Below, piece by piece: positions 35,937-47,348 of a DNA stretch of 64,000 nt (its first letter is position 1; each line of letters starts with the position of its first letter). The translations under genes and the position numbers were made by a program. Source of the DNA: Dillenia suffruticosa (taxonomy: Eukaryota > Streptophyta > Magnoliopsida > Dilleniales > Dilleniaceae); the NCBI GenBank assembly GCA_033439265.1, contig JAVTVX010000002.1, positions 11,320,174-11,384,173 on the forward strand. The letters run 5' to 3'. The notes below the pieces were generated by a model, which did not search any database, was not told the origin of the DNA, and saw only the letters and a program-made list of their open reading frames with translations.

Positions 35937-36118
35937 TGCATTCTCCGAAAACCATTTCTGCAATACGACCATTGACCCGTTAAAAGAACAACATTAATTA
36001 CGCTCGTTTAATACTCTGATTGAAGTCTTAATAAACAGAACAAATGGAAAAGTAAACACGGCAGATAAAGGTTTGAACTTGGCCTTTTCCGTATTTTGGC
36101 TTTCCCAAAAACGAACTT

Positions 36119-36165
<47 letters not shown>

Positions 36166-37245
36166 CTCCTCGTTTAAGTACGAAGTACGCACTTTAATAT
36201 CACCAGAGAGAGGGAGATAGAGAGTCGAGAGTGAAAAAGCTGCTGTGCTGAGATTCCGACCGGAGGAAACTGTTTGGAGGGAAAACCAGGAATTTGGTCA
36301 GACTTGGATTTAACGAAAAAGGTGTAGCGCGGACACGGAAACTTCTACTTTCAAACCCTTTACAAAATTTTTCATATTTAATAAATTATTTATTTATTTA
36401 ATTATAATTTTTATTTTTATATTATTTATTTTATTATTAATAATTATATATTCCATTATTTTATATTTTTATTATAAAAAATTATCCATTCTATTATTTT
36501 TACAAAATAATTAATATTTACATAAAAAAATTTATATTTATAAAATTTTCATATTCAATAATTTATTTATTTATTTATTTATAATTTTATTTTTATATTA
36601 TTTATGTTATAATTAATATTTATATATAAATTTTTATATTTTTATATTTTTATATTTTTAAATATTTCTCTGTATTTTTGCTTTCTATGTTCTTAAAAAA
36701 TTATATTTTTTTATATCTTTAAAATTCGTTTCCATTTTCCTGCGTGATGTTATTGTACAATCAGTTTTAATTATCTAGTTGACTTTTAAGACTCCACACG
36801 GTCCCGCAACTCTGGAAATTTTTATGATTTCGATTCTGACATTTTCGTTTTTTTTTATGGGTTTTCAATAAAAACATAAACATCTTCGTCAATGGTTAAT
36901 TCGTTACGAATGTTGTCATTAAGCTCTTGTACTTTTATTGGACTTGGTCCAGTCGGTGCGAAGAGTCATGTCAGTCAACGTTATCGTATGGGTTACATCA
37001 ATTTAATTTAATTTAATTTAAGTTTAATACTCATAATTGACTCAATAAACTTTAAAAAACTCATAATTTATTATTTAATAAATATCAAAAATCACAAATA
37101 AATCAAATTATTTACCGTATAAAATTCTTCTGGATCATTCTTGACGTTGATTTCCCCGAACTTGTATCAACTCTTTCCACCGAAATGGCTCTCTCTTGTC
37201 TTAATTTCAATATTTTTCAAAAATATCTCCGAGAGAGGGATGGTT
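35937..37245. other. Upstream region of the EDR4-like gene, then AT-rich intergenic DNA
   Basis: Up to about 36350 this is probably the promoter and leader. 36360-36740 is extremely AT-rich, with repeated ATTTATTTATTT and ATTTTTATATT units. No gene is seen. The right end carries the target site of the Copia element. Confidence 0.5.
36124..36162. repeat. (CT)n microsatellite upstream of the EDR4-like gene
   Basis: A pure CT run of about 39 bases lies ~190 bp before the exon 1 start, so it is in the leader or promoter. Confidence 0.9.
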
Positions 37246-37250
37246 GTATC
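37246..37250 (+). repeat. Target-site duplication (left), GTATC
   Basis: GTATC directly precedes the 5' LTR and occurs again at 44144-44148 after the 3' LTR, the 5-bp duplication expected for Copia integration. Confidence 0.85.
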
Positions 37251-37703
37251 TATTGGTTATTTATACCCATTATGGGTATTTGGGTAATTAAGGAATGGGG
37301 TAACTCCCATCCTTAATTACCATTAACTAATATTATTTGATAACCTCCCACCAATTAAGTGAAATTGATTTTACCTTTCTTCTGTGAGAGGAAACAATGG
37401 AGGAAATCATGACTAGGGTTTCATTGCACTTCTCTAGAGAGAGAAAATAGAGAGAGGGACGGAGATTTTCGCGTAGGAAAATCTCCCATCATCAAGCAAA
37501 TCACCGGATGTAGAGCGTTGCGGCGTTGTGACACTGTGGTGGTGATTCGACTAATCTCATAATCACCGTCCCGACCGCGAAATCGGATTAAGGAAAGTAC
37601 CGCTTGAAGATTCTACGAATTGAGATACCCTAAACCCGATTTATTTTATTTTTCGAAAATTATTGTATGCTTCCGCTGCATGAGAATCTTAAAAATTTCA
37701 ACA
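37251..37703 (+). repeat. 5' LTR
   Basis: It runs from TATTGG (the canonical TG mutated to TA) to CAACA. Two stem-loops lie at 37263-37279 and 37283-37321. It is collinear with the LTR at 43692-44143. Confidence 0.9.
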
Positions 37704-37704
37704 T

Positions 37705-37716
37705 TGGTATCAGAGC
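37705..37716 (+). other. Primer binding site, initiator tRNA-Met
   Basis: TGGTATCAGAGC follows the 5' LTR after one base. It is the standard complement to the 3' end of plant initiator methionine tRNA used to prime Copia minus-strand synthesis. Confidence 0.9.
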
Positions 37717-38219
37717 GATAGTTGGATTTAATTAAATAATTTTCAGAATTATTTTTTTTTGGTTTAAAATTTTGGGGTCCGGATCACGGATGAGTTTCGT
37801 GAATCTGAGAACACCGTAGGAATACCCATGGCCCAAGGATTACAAAACTAATTTTTGTTTAATTTTCTGAGTATGTTTGGGCCATGAAATGTCCGGTCAA
37901 AATTTGCGACCGTATGGACATGAAAACCTTAAATCTATGGCTTTAGAGGGCGAATCGATGCATGAAAATGTTATATGTGTGTTTCTTGCATCTAGATTAC
38001 AGTTTCATGCCTTTTAATATGCGTTTTGGATGCCGGAAACTGGGATTTCCGAATGGCCGTGGAGGGTCGCGACTGGGGTGGTTGAGTCCCACCATTTTTG
38101 GGCTTGAATCCTCCTAAAATCGATTGTAGGATGTTTAGAGGATGCCCACAAATTTTTTCCAGTCAAAAAATGCAAGAAAAAATAGCCGGAATCGAGTTTT
38201 TCGGAAATCGGGTCGAAAA

Positions 38220-38640
38220 ATCCGTTGCAGGACCCGTCGGGCGAAGAAGAATCGGCCCAAACCCGCAGGCGCGTCTGGCAGGCGCGTGAAGCAAGGACAG
38301 GCAGCAGTTCGAGTCGGATCCTGATCCGGACCGACCCGCAACCGACCCGACCGGGTCGGACTCGAACCCATTGACCGGGTCAGTCGAGTCAACCCTGACC
38401 CGTTGACCAACCCGGTCAGACCCCGGCTCAACACGGCTCAGCGCGTAAAAGCGCGTGAGCCGCGTGCCACGACTGGGCGCGCGTGAGCCGAGCCGCGCCA
38501 AGCGCGTGGCAGCACGTCTGAGCCGCGCCGCGCGTCTGGCGCGTGAGCCAGACTGTTGCCAGCGCGTGGAGGCGCGTGGCGGCGCGTGAAGCGCACCGCC
38601 GGTGAGCGGCGGCGCGTGTGGGCCCCAGGAGGCGCGTGAG
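38220..38640 (+). repeat. Very GC-rich, CpG-dense leader block with GCGCGTG repeats
   Basis: It lies in the Copia leader, before gag. The first part is rich in GACCC/GGGTC words that pair with each other (for example GACCCGACCGGGTCGG). The second part repeats GCGCGTG and GAGCCGCG many times. GC content far exceeds the neighbouring AT-rich DNA. The several overlapping ORFs here follow from low stop frequency and are not genes. Confidence 0.75.
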
Positions 38641-39127
38641 GTCACTTAAAATTGAATTTTTTCAATTTTTTGGGGGTCCTATATCCATAAATGTGATTTT
38701 TTGTGGGTTTTTGTGTGCCGAATCAAAATTCAAATGGTAAGATGAGATTCCGAGTTGTGGTGTATGGTGTCCGTTGACTCATATGCTCACTTTGGGGTCG
38801 TACTTAAGTCATTTTGGTCTTGATGATTCGTAGGGCGTACAAAAATGTGATAATAAGAATCTCCAAGTCACAAATGTCTCTCTTAATGCATTAAGAACTG
38901 TCGTATTAAATTTTTGCAAGGAAAGTAAACCGAATGATATGATTTGCGAGATTTTATCAAAATATTCAGTTTATTTTCGAGAAACAAAATATAACGAAAA
39001 TCTGAAGCACGAGATGATGGGCCCTACGGTGGGCACCGCGCCTCAATATATACGAGATAAAGGGACCTAGTGAAGGACCTATCGTGCATGGTAGAAAATA
39101 ATTGTCAAGTTAGGGCAATGCTTATTA

Positions 39128-42100
39128 GTGGCATGCACGATTACTAAATCTCGTTTTACGAGACATATCTTAAGGAATTGTCGGTTCGTCTTGTCCCATA
39201 AAAGCATTGTGTTGCTCTCTTCGGCTCCTAATGTGAGGATGGAGAAGAAAATAGCTAATCATACAATGAAGCAAATGTCGAGTATGATCGCCGAGCTAAA
39301 ATATACGGATAAGCAAATTTCGGATGGAATTTAGGTACTGGATGTAATCCAGTTTTTACCTGTTTCATGGGAAATTGTGAAATCCTAGCTCACATTTGAC
39401 GAAAGTATTCGTACTTTTGTTGACGTAAATACGTAATGTGAGCTCGATGATGAGCACCTAGAGGCGAGTAAGCCACACTCGAGTCATGCTTATTCAGAGG
39501 AGTCGAGTAAGGACTTCCCCGGCGCTAAGCCAATAGCATAAGCATACGAACGAGACTCAAGATCTAGGTAATAAAAATCATTCGAGAAAACCGACAACGA
39601 GGTACAACAACGCAAGAAAAAAGAATTTGATTAGACCAATGTAATTGCTACGTTTGAGGTAAATTTGGTCATTTCGCTCGTGAGAGTGACGAGCAAAAAT
39701 TAATATCCTTCTTCTTTACGTGGTTGTCTCATGCACTATAATACTCGCTGATTTCTCTCCTTTGAAATCAGGAGCAACCGACCACGTAACTCGAGACAAG
39801 AGTGCGTAAATATAGTTCCGTCAGGTAAATCCTTAAGCTTGGAGGATTTACGTTAAGGACAAAGCATTCGTCGTTGTCAGAAGGAACGACACTTGCTATG
39901 ACGTCCTCAATATTGTAGGCATTCGACGGATATATAATTTAGTACCTTATCTAAAATTGACTACGATATGCATGAAATTATTCCTTTGTTTTTAATACAA
40001 TGATTTTTTAAATTGTTCTGGTTTTAATCAATGATGAATTGTATGCACTGGGTACTGCTCATTTTAATGGTTTTTTTTTTATAGTTCTACTATTGACTTT
40101 ACATCTGATTGCGTAGATGATGTAAATGAATGACATAGTAGATTTAGACACATACGGTAAGAGATGATGAATCGATTAGTAGTGAGAGGTTTATTTGACC
40201 CGCTGACCACATTCGAGTTACCCGTATGTGAGTTTTACCTAACCGGCAAAATGACGAGAAAACCATTTGGCAATGCAATGAGAGTTGGGACTCTATTACA
40301 GTTAGACCATTGTGCCTTCCTTCTTTTTATTGTGGTCTTATGAGCATGAGAGTCAGAAATGGAGTTGTGTAGATAATTATAGATGTTTACGTGCGTTTCG
40401 GTTCATCTATCTGATTTCGCACAAGTCTGAGGCATCAGACTGCTTCATAAGTTTCATAAGCGAGATAGAGAATCAGTTAGATTTGAAAGTACAGACTTTC
40501 AAGAACCGAGCGAGGACGCAAGTATTCGTCTAAATTACACATGGGGCTCTGTTTCGATAAGAGTTTTACGAGATTACTGACTATTAGTGAGTTCCCCATT
40601 GAGTTTTCGACAGGAAGGCAGCCTGACCTTAGCCACTTGAGGTTATGGGGCTGTGCCACGATTTCTCGCATTCACACGGTGAGTTAGACCCACGAGAAAA
40701 TATGTGTTCCTAGACGAACACGAACGGCACTATAATCGAGATTGAGTCTCGTAATACTATATTTCTTGATAATGATTTCCCTAAAAGAGGTGAAATCAAT
40801 TTGAACCTTACCCTTTATGCGATGGATGAGCCTAGTGGCTCGGGGAGCCCAGCGGCGGGATACAAGAATCCACTACGGATCTTGATCTTAGTGGGAGCAA
40901 TCCATCAAGAGGTAAAGATTTTTCTCTCCTCGTAAGAGTATCGAAAATGCGTATTTAAACGTTGTTTCTCGATTGAGGGTGAGACTCTCGTTGCGACTCT
41001 AGAGGATGATGAGAAATGTAAAACGGTTCGAGAGGCTCTCGAGGGTTCTGCAAAAGAAGCAAAAGACCGTTTATTGAAGGCCATAAATGAAGAGAAAGAG
41101 TGGATGAGAATCAATGGGGTCTGGGACCTAGTTGATTAGCCTGAAGGCGGAATGACTATTGGGAACAAGTAGATTTTCAAAGTCAAAATAAAGGTTAACA
41201 GATTGATAAAGAGGTAAAGAACTCGTTTAGTAACCAAGGGTTACACTTAAACTGAGGGTGGACTATCGAGGAGTCATAGTCCAATTTATCTCGATCCGTT
41301 TATCTTTCAGCGATTGTCACGAACATGGGTCAGGAGTCACATCAGAAGGACGTAAAGACCGCTTTCGTATTGGAAGTATAGATGAGGCGATCTACATGGA
41401 GCATCCCTCTGGGTTCGTTTTAGTAGATCAGGTGGATAAGGTCTATTGATTTTAGAAATCAAAATACGACCTTAAGCCATCATCTAGACAGCGACGCTTA
41501 AGATTTCACGAAAATATGATATCTTATGGTTTTGTAATGATCGAGTAGGATCATTGCATATATCTGATACGTCCCGATAACTCCTTTATAATCATGTTCT
41601 CATATGCAGGTGACATTCTGTTGTCTGGAAACAACAGAGAGTATCCAATGACCATTGTAATGTGGTTATGAAGTTTTAGTTCATTTTCAAATTTTGGATC
41701 CATAAGGATCGCTTGAGAATGGTATTGACTATTTAACAAGAGTTTTATATCATGTAGATTTTTAAGCATTTCGAGAAGAGCGATGACAACGTAAAAGATA
41801 CTCTAATCGCTAAAGGTAAAAAGACCTGAATCTTGACGCATACCCTAAAATTTATAAAGAAATAAGAGAGATGAGCAGAATTCCTTATTCCAGTGCAAAA
41901 TACATTTTGTAGTGTGTGCGATGAGGTATACACGTGCGATATATAGTTTGATGTATGCGATGAGGCATACATGACCAGACGTTTATTTTATGGTTGATCT
42001 GGTGAGTAGGTATTAATAAAATCCTGGAAGGGATCACTGTAGAGCAGTGAAAAAGAATTCTGAAATATCTCATTTGAACTGCGGACCTCTCCATGTGTTA

Positions 42101-42560
42101 CGGATGAGGTAATTTGCGTCTGGGATTCAAATACTGACTGGGAATAGTGATCTGAATAAACGCAAAAGGTTTTATCTTCTTAGAGCAATAAGAAGAGAAT
42201 CTGTATATCTTTATTTACGATAAAGACTGAGATTGTAGTATACTCAATTGCAGTTCATGAGAATGGTTGGCTTCAAAAATTTTCTGGAAGACTTAGGGGC
42301 CGTGACAGATAATGGGAGGTCAGTGATGATTATTGTGATAATCAGACCGACACTGTCAACAATGAGACCCTAAGTATAATAGTAAAGCCAAACACATTGA
42401 TACCGAAGACCACTTTATGAGAGATATTACCGAGAAGGGTATTGTGACATCTAAGTACACCTTGAAATACAACATGAGATCTGATTTCTTCCGAAAACCC
42501 GTTGTGAGAGATTCCTTTGTGAGATAAGGAATCATTGGATTTAGTGTACTTTAACATTTC
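39128..42560 (+). pseudogene. Degenerate Copia gag-pol
   Basis: In order along plus: a gag UBN2-type block near 39270-39480 (SMIAELKYTDKQISD); zinc-knuckle and protease traces near 39640-40000; integrase at about 40200-40540 (LTGKMTRKPFGNAMR, HKSEASDCFISFISEIENQ); reverse transcriptase at about 41080-41700 (NEEKEWMRINGVWDLVD, LVTKGYT); and RNase H with tail at 42090-42560. All are recognisable only across stops and frameshifts. No functional product is possible. Confidence 0.8.
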
Positions 42561-43691
42561 TCCTTATATACTGTTTTAGATACTTATTTTAATATATGAC
42601 ATGCATGCATTATTGGGTCACATATTTAATTCATGCACTATTTGTTGTCATATATTATGATTTTGTGATAAAAGATATGTCAAGTAGGCGTGGTCGACTC
42701 TCTCACACGAGTGACCACCTCCGACTCTGAGTGAGCGGAGATGAGATGGATTCTAGTTGTAAGAGGTTTTGAGAGTAGCCCTACTAAAACATAAGTCGCC
42801 ATGATATGTGTTTAGGATGAGGTCATATGCGATATGACAGACATGGAAATACCCACATCCATGTTGCCTGTAAGTAGTCAGGTTTGAGATCTCAGATATT
42901 ACCTGCGATTTGTGATATTGTCCTTGAGACGCTCTTTCTGAGATCTCTGGATAAAGTCTTATGTGTAGACTGAGTCCCATACCTGTACAGTATTAGAGAA
43001 ATCTGACATATGCCCTTTGAGAGATGGGGGAATAACATTGTGGCACGTATTTCATACCACGTGTGATGAGACGACCATGGGACAGTGGGAGCTATTATTT
43101 GAGACGATAGTTTGATCTTGATTCTCGTTCCCACTGTGTGAGACCTGAGATCCATTGGGTGGGATCTCTTATACCCTTATTACTTTCGGCTGTCTCTAGA
43201 AGTTTTGGTTCAGTGTTGCTACTTTAGTCTGTTTACTTATGACCCGGAAGATAAATTGAGGTTTAAGGGGCAGGTCTAGGAAAGCAGCTGAATTGAGACC
43301 GATAGATTCGAGTTTGGGAAAAGGAAGGCCAATAGACGTTACATCATTGTCATGTATTCATAGGTCGACCTATTGTGTTAATTCATGTTGGGATTCAAAC
43401 ATAATAATGAATACATAGTCGAGCAAATTGATTGGGGATGACTTTCGATGAGGAAAGTGGCTTGATGGATGTAAATGCATTGAGTCTGGGGTATAGCGAG
43501 TTATTTTTATACTAACAGTGACTACTCGATCATCCTAACAGGTGTATCGAGAAGTCTTTGCTTGCAGGTGTACTCGCCGGTCGCAAGACGCCCAATCCAG
43601 TATGAAAGTTCAGTAGGGTGATGCGATAGATTGTATGAGTTGCGATCTTGTGATTGATGGAAGTGAAATACCCTCATGTGCAAGTGAGAGA
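42561..43691 (+). other. Non-coding 3' tail of the Copia element
   Basis: About 1.1 kb lies between the RNase H remains and the 3' LTR without a supported frame. The last ~280 bases recur, diverged, at 1-282, so the tail belongs to the element family. A short purine stretch (GTGAGAGA) directly before the LTR is the likely plus-strand primer. Confidence 0.65.
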
Positions 43692-44143
43692 TGTTGGTTA
43701 TTTATACCCATTATGGGCATTTAGGTAATTAAGGAATGAGGTAACTCCCATCCTTAATTACCATTAACCAATATTATTTGGTAACCCCCACCAATTAAGT
43801 GAAATTGGTCTTACCTTCCTTCTGTGAGAGGAAACAATGGAGGAAACCATGACTAGGGTTTCATTGCACTTCTCTAGAGAGAGAAAATAGAGAGAGGGAT
43901 GGAGATTTTCACGTAGGAAAATCTCTCATCGTCAAGCAAATCACCGGATGTAGAGGGTTGCGACGTTGTGACACTGTGGTGGTGATTCGACTAACCTCGT
44001 GATCACCATCCCGACCGCGAAATCAGATCAAGAAAAGTGCCGCTTGAAGATTTTACGAATTGAGATACCCTAAACCCGATCTATTTTATTTTCCGAAAAT
44101 TATTGTATGCTTCCGCTGCATGAGAATCTTAAAAATTCCAACA
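43692..44143 (+). repeat. 3' LTR
   Basis: It runs from TGTTGG to CAACA and keeps the intact TG...CA ends. It is followed by the second GTATC. Confidence 0.9.
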
Positions 44144-44148
44144 GTATC
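44144..44148 (+). repeat. Target-site duplication (right), GTATC
   Basis: It is identical to 37246-37250. Confidence 0.85.
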
Positions 44149-45284
44149 GATACCCTTTCCGGCTATAGCCGCCGGTCCCTCTTGTAATTCATGATTTTTA
44201 TTTTTCTCTTTGTCAGATTTATTATTACTTGAAGCATCATATTTGAAATATAATTTTTTTTATAAACGAGTTCTCCCGCTCGCTCCTATTTGTCAAAAAA
44301 AAAATTCAAATTTATGATAGTTCATTTTAATAAATTTTAAAATTTTTGTCATTTAATTTAAAATTATTCATATTTGTTTTCTTTTTTTGAATTGAATGCG
44401 TTATAAAATTTGATTTATTTGATTTTGATCGAGTCCATTGATATAACATTCTCCACAAAACATTTTCACACGATAATATGTCAAAATATATAAATATTTG
44501 TAACAATAGCTCAAATGAAGATCAAGACTAAGGAGGATTAACAAATAACGAATTGGGTTTCTTTAATTGATATCAATTACAAAAACAATAAAGGATCTAA
44601 GCATCGGGACTTTCTCTCTCACATTTTAAGGTGAGATGCAATTAAAAATTTTTATTATGAAAAGAAATTTTGGGTTTAATCGGATATTTTTTATTTCAAT
44701 TAAATAATTACAATAAAAGGGTGAGTTAAGAGGACATATTAATGATATAATAAGGTTATCGCTGTCCGAAGAAATTGAGGTTTCAAAAACAACCTTCTTT
44801 GTAGACAGGAAAAAAGTTTTATTTATTTGATTTAATTCGAATCAAATTTAATTAGATTAATATAATTATTGAATATTGACGATTTATATTATTAAAAAAA
44901 AAAAGACATATCTCACTCCATTCATTTTTTAATATAATTTTAGGTGTTGGCATAAAAATTAAGAAATACACTAAATAACCTTAATTATAAATTTTTTTAA
45001 TTAAACTACCTTTTAAGAGGTGGTTAAAACTTAGGAGATTTTAATATATATATATATATAAGTTATTTATTATTAAATAAGGATAAAATTAGAAAAAGTT
45101 GAACTAATTCTTCATTGTAATAGTCTATTTAAATATATTTTAAATATTTTTTTAACTTTTTACTCATATAATGATATATAAAATTTAATTAATTAATTAA
45201 TTAATGACTTGGTCGTTTATTACATTCCACGCACACCTGAGGCAGACAGATCGAGGACCCTGTTCACACTTCGCTCTCCATTCA

Positions 45285-45321
<37 letters not shown>

Positions 45322-46891
45322 GTTCACACTTCACTCTCTACTCTCTCTCTCACTCGCTACTCCTCCGATAGCATTCACACCGACCTAAACGTCATTTTCA
45401 AGCAACAGAACTTGAGGTCTGGGGTCTAAGGTCGACCACTATTCAAAATTTTTCGAATTATTCAAATTAATTCATGAAAAATGAGAATTTTCTTTTTATA
45501 TTTTTAATAAGTATTATACATATATAACATATATAGAATTGATAATACATAATATACAAATAAGAAATTTGTAAATTCTAAATTTCAAATTTATTTAAAT
45601 ATCTATTTTTATTTATTTTGGACCACGAATAAATTGATTTACCTCTTTTTTTTGTCATTAATACTTACCAATTTTCCTTTTTTTTTCTATTTGTTTGTTT
45701 AATTATTCATGTTTTTTTATGGTTTTACTTATTTTTATTTACTTTTTTAATCACTATTTTACTTTTTTTATTTAAAACTTGAATATGTCTCTATTAAAAC
45801 CCAAATTAATAAATATTAATCTTTAATGTCCTATTTAAAGCTAAAAAATGTTTTTAACTTTGGCACAAAATATTGCAAAATAGATTTAGATAACTTGGAA
45901 ATTTTCGATTTACCTCAAAAATAATTTTAAAAAAAAAGAATTTAATTTATAGTACAGACCCGATTTGTCAATATTTTCTCTACATTACTTGAATGCTCAC
46001 TCCTGTTTTCTTTTCTTCTTTTCTTGTGGGGGGGGGGGGGGGGTTAAGCAGGGTGGATGGATTTTCTAGAATTAATGATTTGATGTAATGGAGACTATGC
46101 AGAATATGTAAAATTTAAATCATTTGGTCCGGTCGCATTCTTTCTATTGTATTGCATTGAGTAGAGCCATTGGGCCAGCCCATCACTTCAGAAACTAGAT
46201 CGTTCGGTCCAAAATGGCTTGACAACGTTTAGTGTTCATGAGCTCTCAAGTCCCTTGCCAAGATCCCAACTTCCGTGATGGCTTCAAAGCCCAATGGAAA
46301 AAAACATTAACTTATATAACCGACTCCGCCTTTTTTTTTTTCCTTGAACACTGGTATTAAAAAACTCAACTAACCTAATTCAAAAAATTTTGAAATCCAA
46401 TTAGGAGATGGCTCTCCCATTGCCCTTTTTTCTATTTCCAAAGATCGAATTCGAGAGTTTAATTAAGGGAGTCTGGTGTTCTGTCATTAGACACACACAT
46501 CGTTGATTAATTAATTTCATCTATATTGTGATTAAAATTTAATAAAATTAAATTGACTTAAGTTTATTTTTGCTAGACAGGGATGAATAAAATTAGCTAA
46601 CATTAGTCCAGGTAATACAATTTTTTCTTTTAATGACTACTCGTGTGAAAATATATGATTTAAAAAAAAAAAAAAAACTTTTGGACACAGGCTTTGGTAA
46701 TGCAGAAAGTTTTACAATGAAGCTCAAAATGTCACATTTTTAAAAGGAAAAATCTATAAAATCTCTCATTGGAGGAAAGATTAATAAATAAATCCATATT
46801 ATAGTATCTTCCAAAAACCATAGTACACAATGTACGTAATAAAGCTTAGGGGAAAAAAAAACAGGAAAAAGAAAAGGCAATGAAGAATTCC
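44149..46891. other. Intergenic, AT-rich
   Basis: No gene is supported. A (TA)n run lies at about 45045-45060, CT runs at 45287-45316 with a partial repeat of CGTTCACACTTC around them, and a G-run at 46027-46042. The right end should be the 3' UTR of the second WDCGS-motif gene. Confidence 0.5.
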
Positions 46892-47190
46892 TCAACCGCA
46901 GCATGATTGCTCTCGAAAACCAAAACAACTGCAGAGGCAGTAGAAATTGCTCTTGTGTGTTTTGGGCTTGGTGGTGGTCCCGTCCTTGCTCTTCTTTCTC
47001 TTCTTCACATATTCTCTCAAAGATCCAACTCTGCATAAACCTTCCTTTCTTGCGGTATCAGCAACTCTGTCTACAAATTCCATCATATGCCTTTCGAGTA
47101 AATTCCCAACCGAAGCCAATTCAAATGAATCATACAATGGACTCCCACAGTCCCATGGATTTGCACCCTTCTCTTCTCTCTCCTCACCCT

Positions 47191-47194
<4 letters not shown>
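46892..47194 (-). CDS. Plant-specific small protein with WDCGS-LYDSFEL motif (100 aa), second copy
   Basis: The start chosen is the ATG at 47194, not the longer frame to 47314, because the extra 40 codons are a translated microsatellite (repeated ER) and a GC-tract. From this start the motif WDCGSPLYDSFEL begins at residue 14, as in the copy at 6168-6650. It is followed by NLLERHMMEFVDRV, a basic segment (YVKKRKKSKD) and a cysteine-rich C terminus (FYCLCSCFGFREQSCCG). That end could be lipid-modified or bind metal, but this is a guess. The function of the family is unknown to me. The C terminus differs completely from the first copy, so the pair shares only the N-terminal module. Confidence 0.65.
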
Positions 47195-47225
<31 letters not shown>

Positions 47226-47236
47226 CCCCCCCCCCC
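47195..47236. repeat. (CT)n followed by C14 in the leader of the second WDCGS-motif gene
   Basis: About 28 bases of CT run directly into a C-run on plus. Both are immediately upstream of the start codon on minus. They are prone to sequencing length error. Confidence 0.9.
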
Positions 47237-47340
47237 GGGAGCTTTTGTTGGTGTCAGAAAGAGCACTATTATAAAGAAAGTCGAAGCGTCATTGATCGTT
47301 GCCCATGGAAGCAATGGTACATGCGGGAGACCAACTTACT

Positions 47341-47348
47341 TATTTATA
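47341..47348 (-). promoter_or_regulatory. Candidate TATA box of the second WDCGS-motif gene
   Basis: The minus strand reads TATAAATA, a near-ideal plant TATA box, about 147 bp before the start codon. Confidence 0.45.

Larger units (their letters stand above)
37251..44143 (+). mobile_element. Complete but decayed Copia LTR retrotransposon (6.9 kb)
   Basis: The element has two LTRs of about 453 bp, a 5-bp duplication (GTATC), an initiator-tRNA-Met primer binding site and Copia-order domains. Gag, protease, integrase, reverse transcriptase and RNase H traces lie between about 39000 and 42560. Between primer site and gag is a ~1.2 kb leader with a GC-rich block. Between RNase H and the 3' LTR lie ~1.1 kb of non-coding tail, of which the end recurs at window positions 1-282. 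Stop codons and shifts are frequent, so it is non-autonomous now. The two LTRs differ at roughly 28 positions by eye, about 6 percent. Confidence 0.9.

Noticed and set aside
38098-38645. Overlapping Arg/Pro-rich ORFs on both strands
   Set aside because: They lie in the GC-rich leader of a Copia element, where stop codons are rare; no domain is recognisable.
47195-47314. 40-codon N-terminal extension of the second WDCGS-motif protein
   Set aside because: It is a translated GA repeat and G-tract; the paralogue starts directly before the motif.
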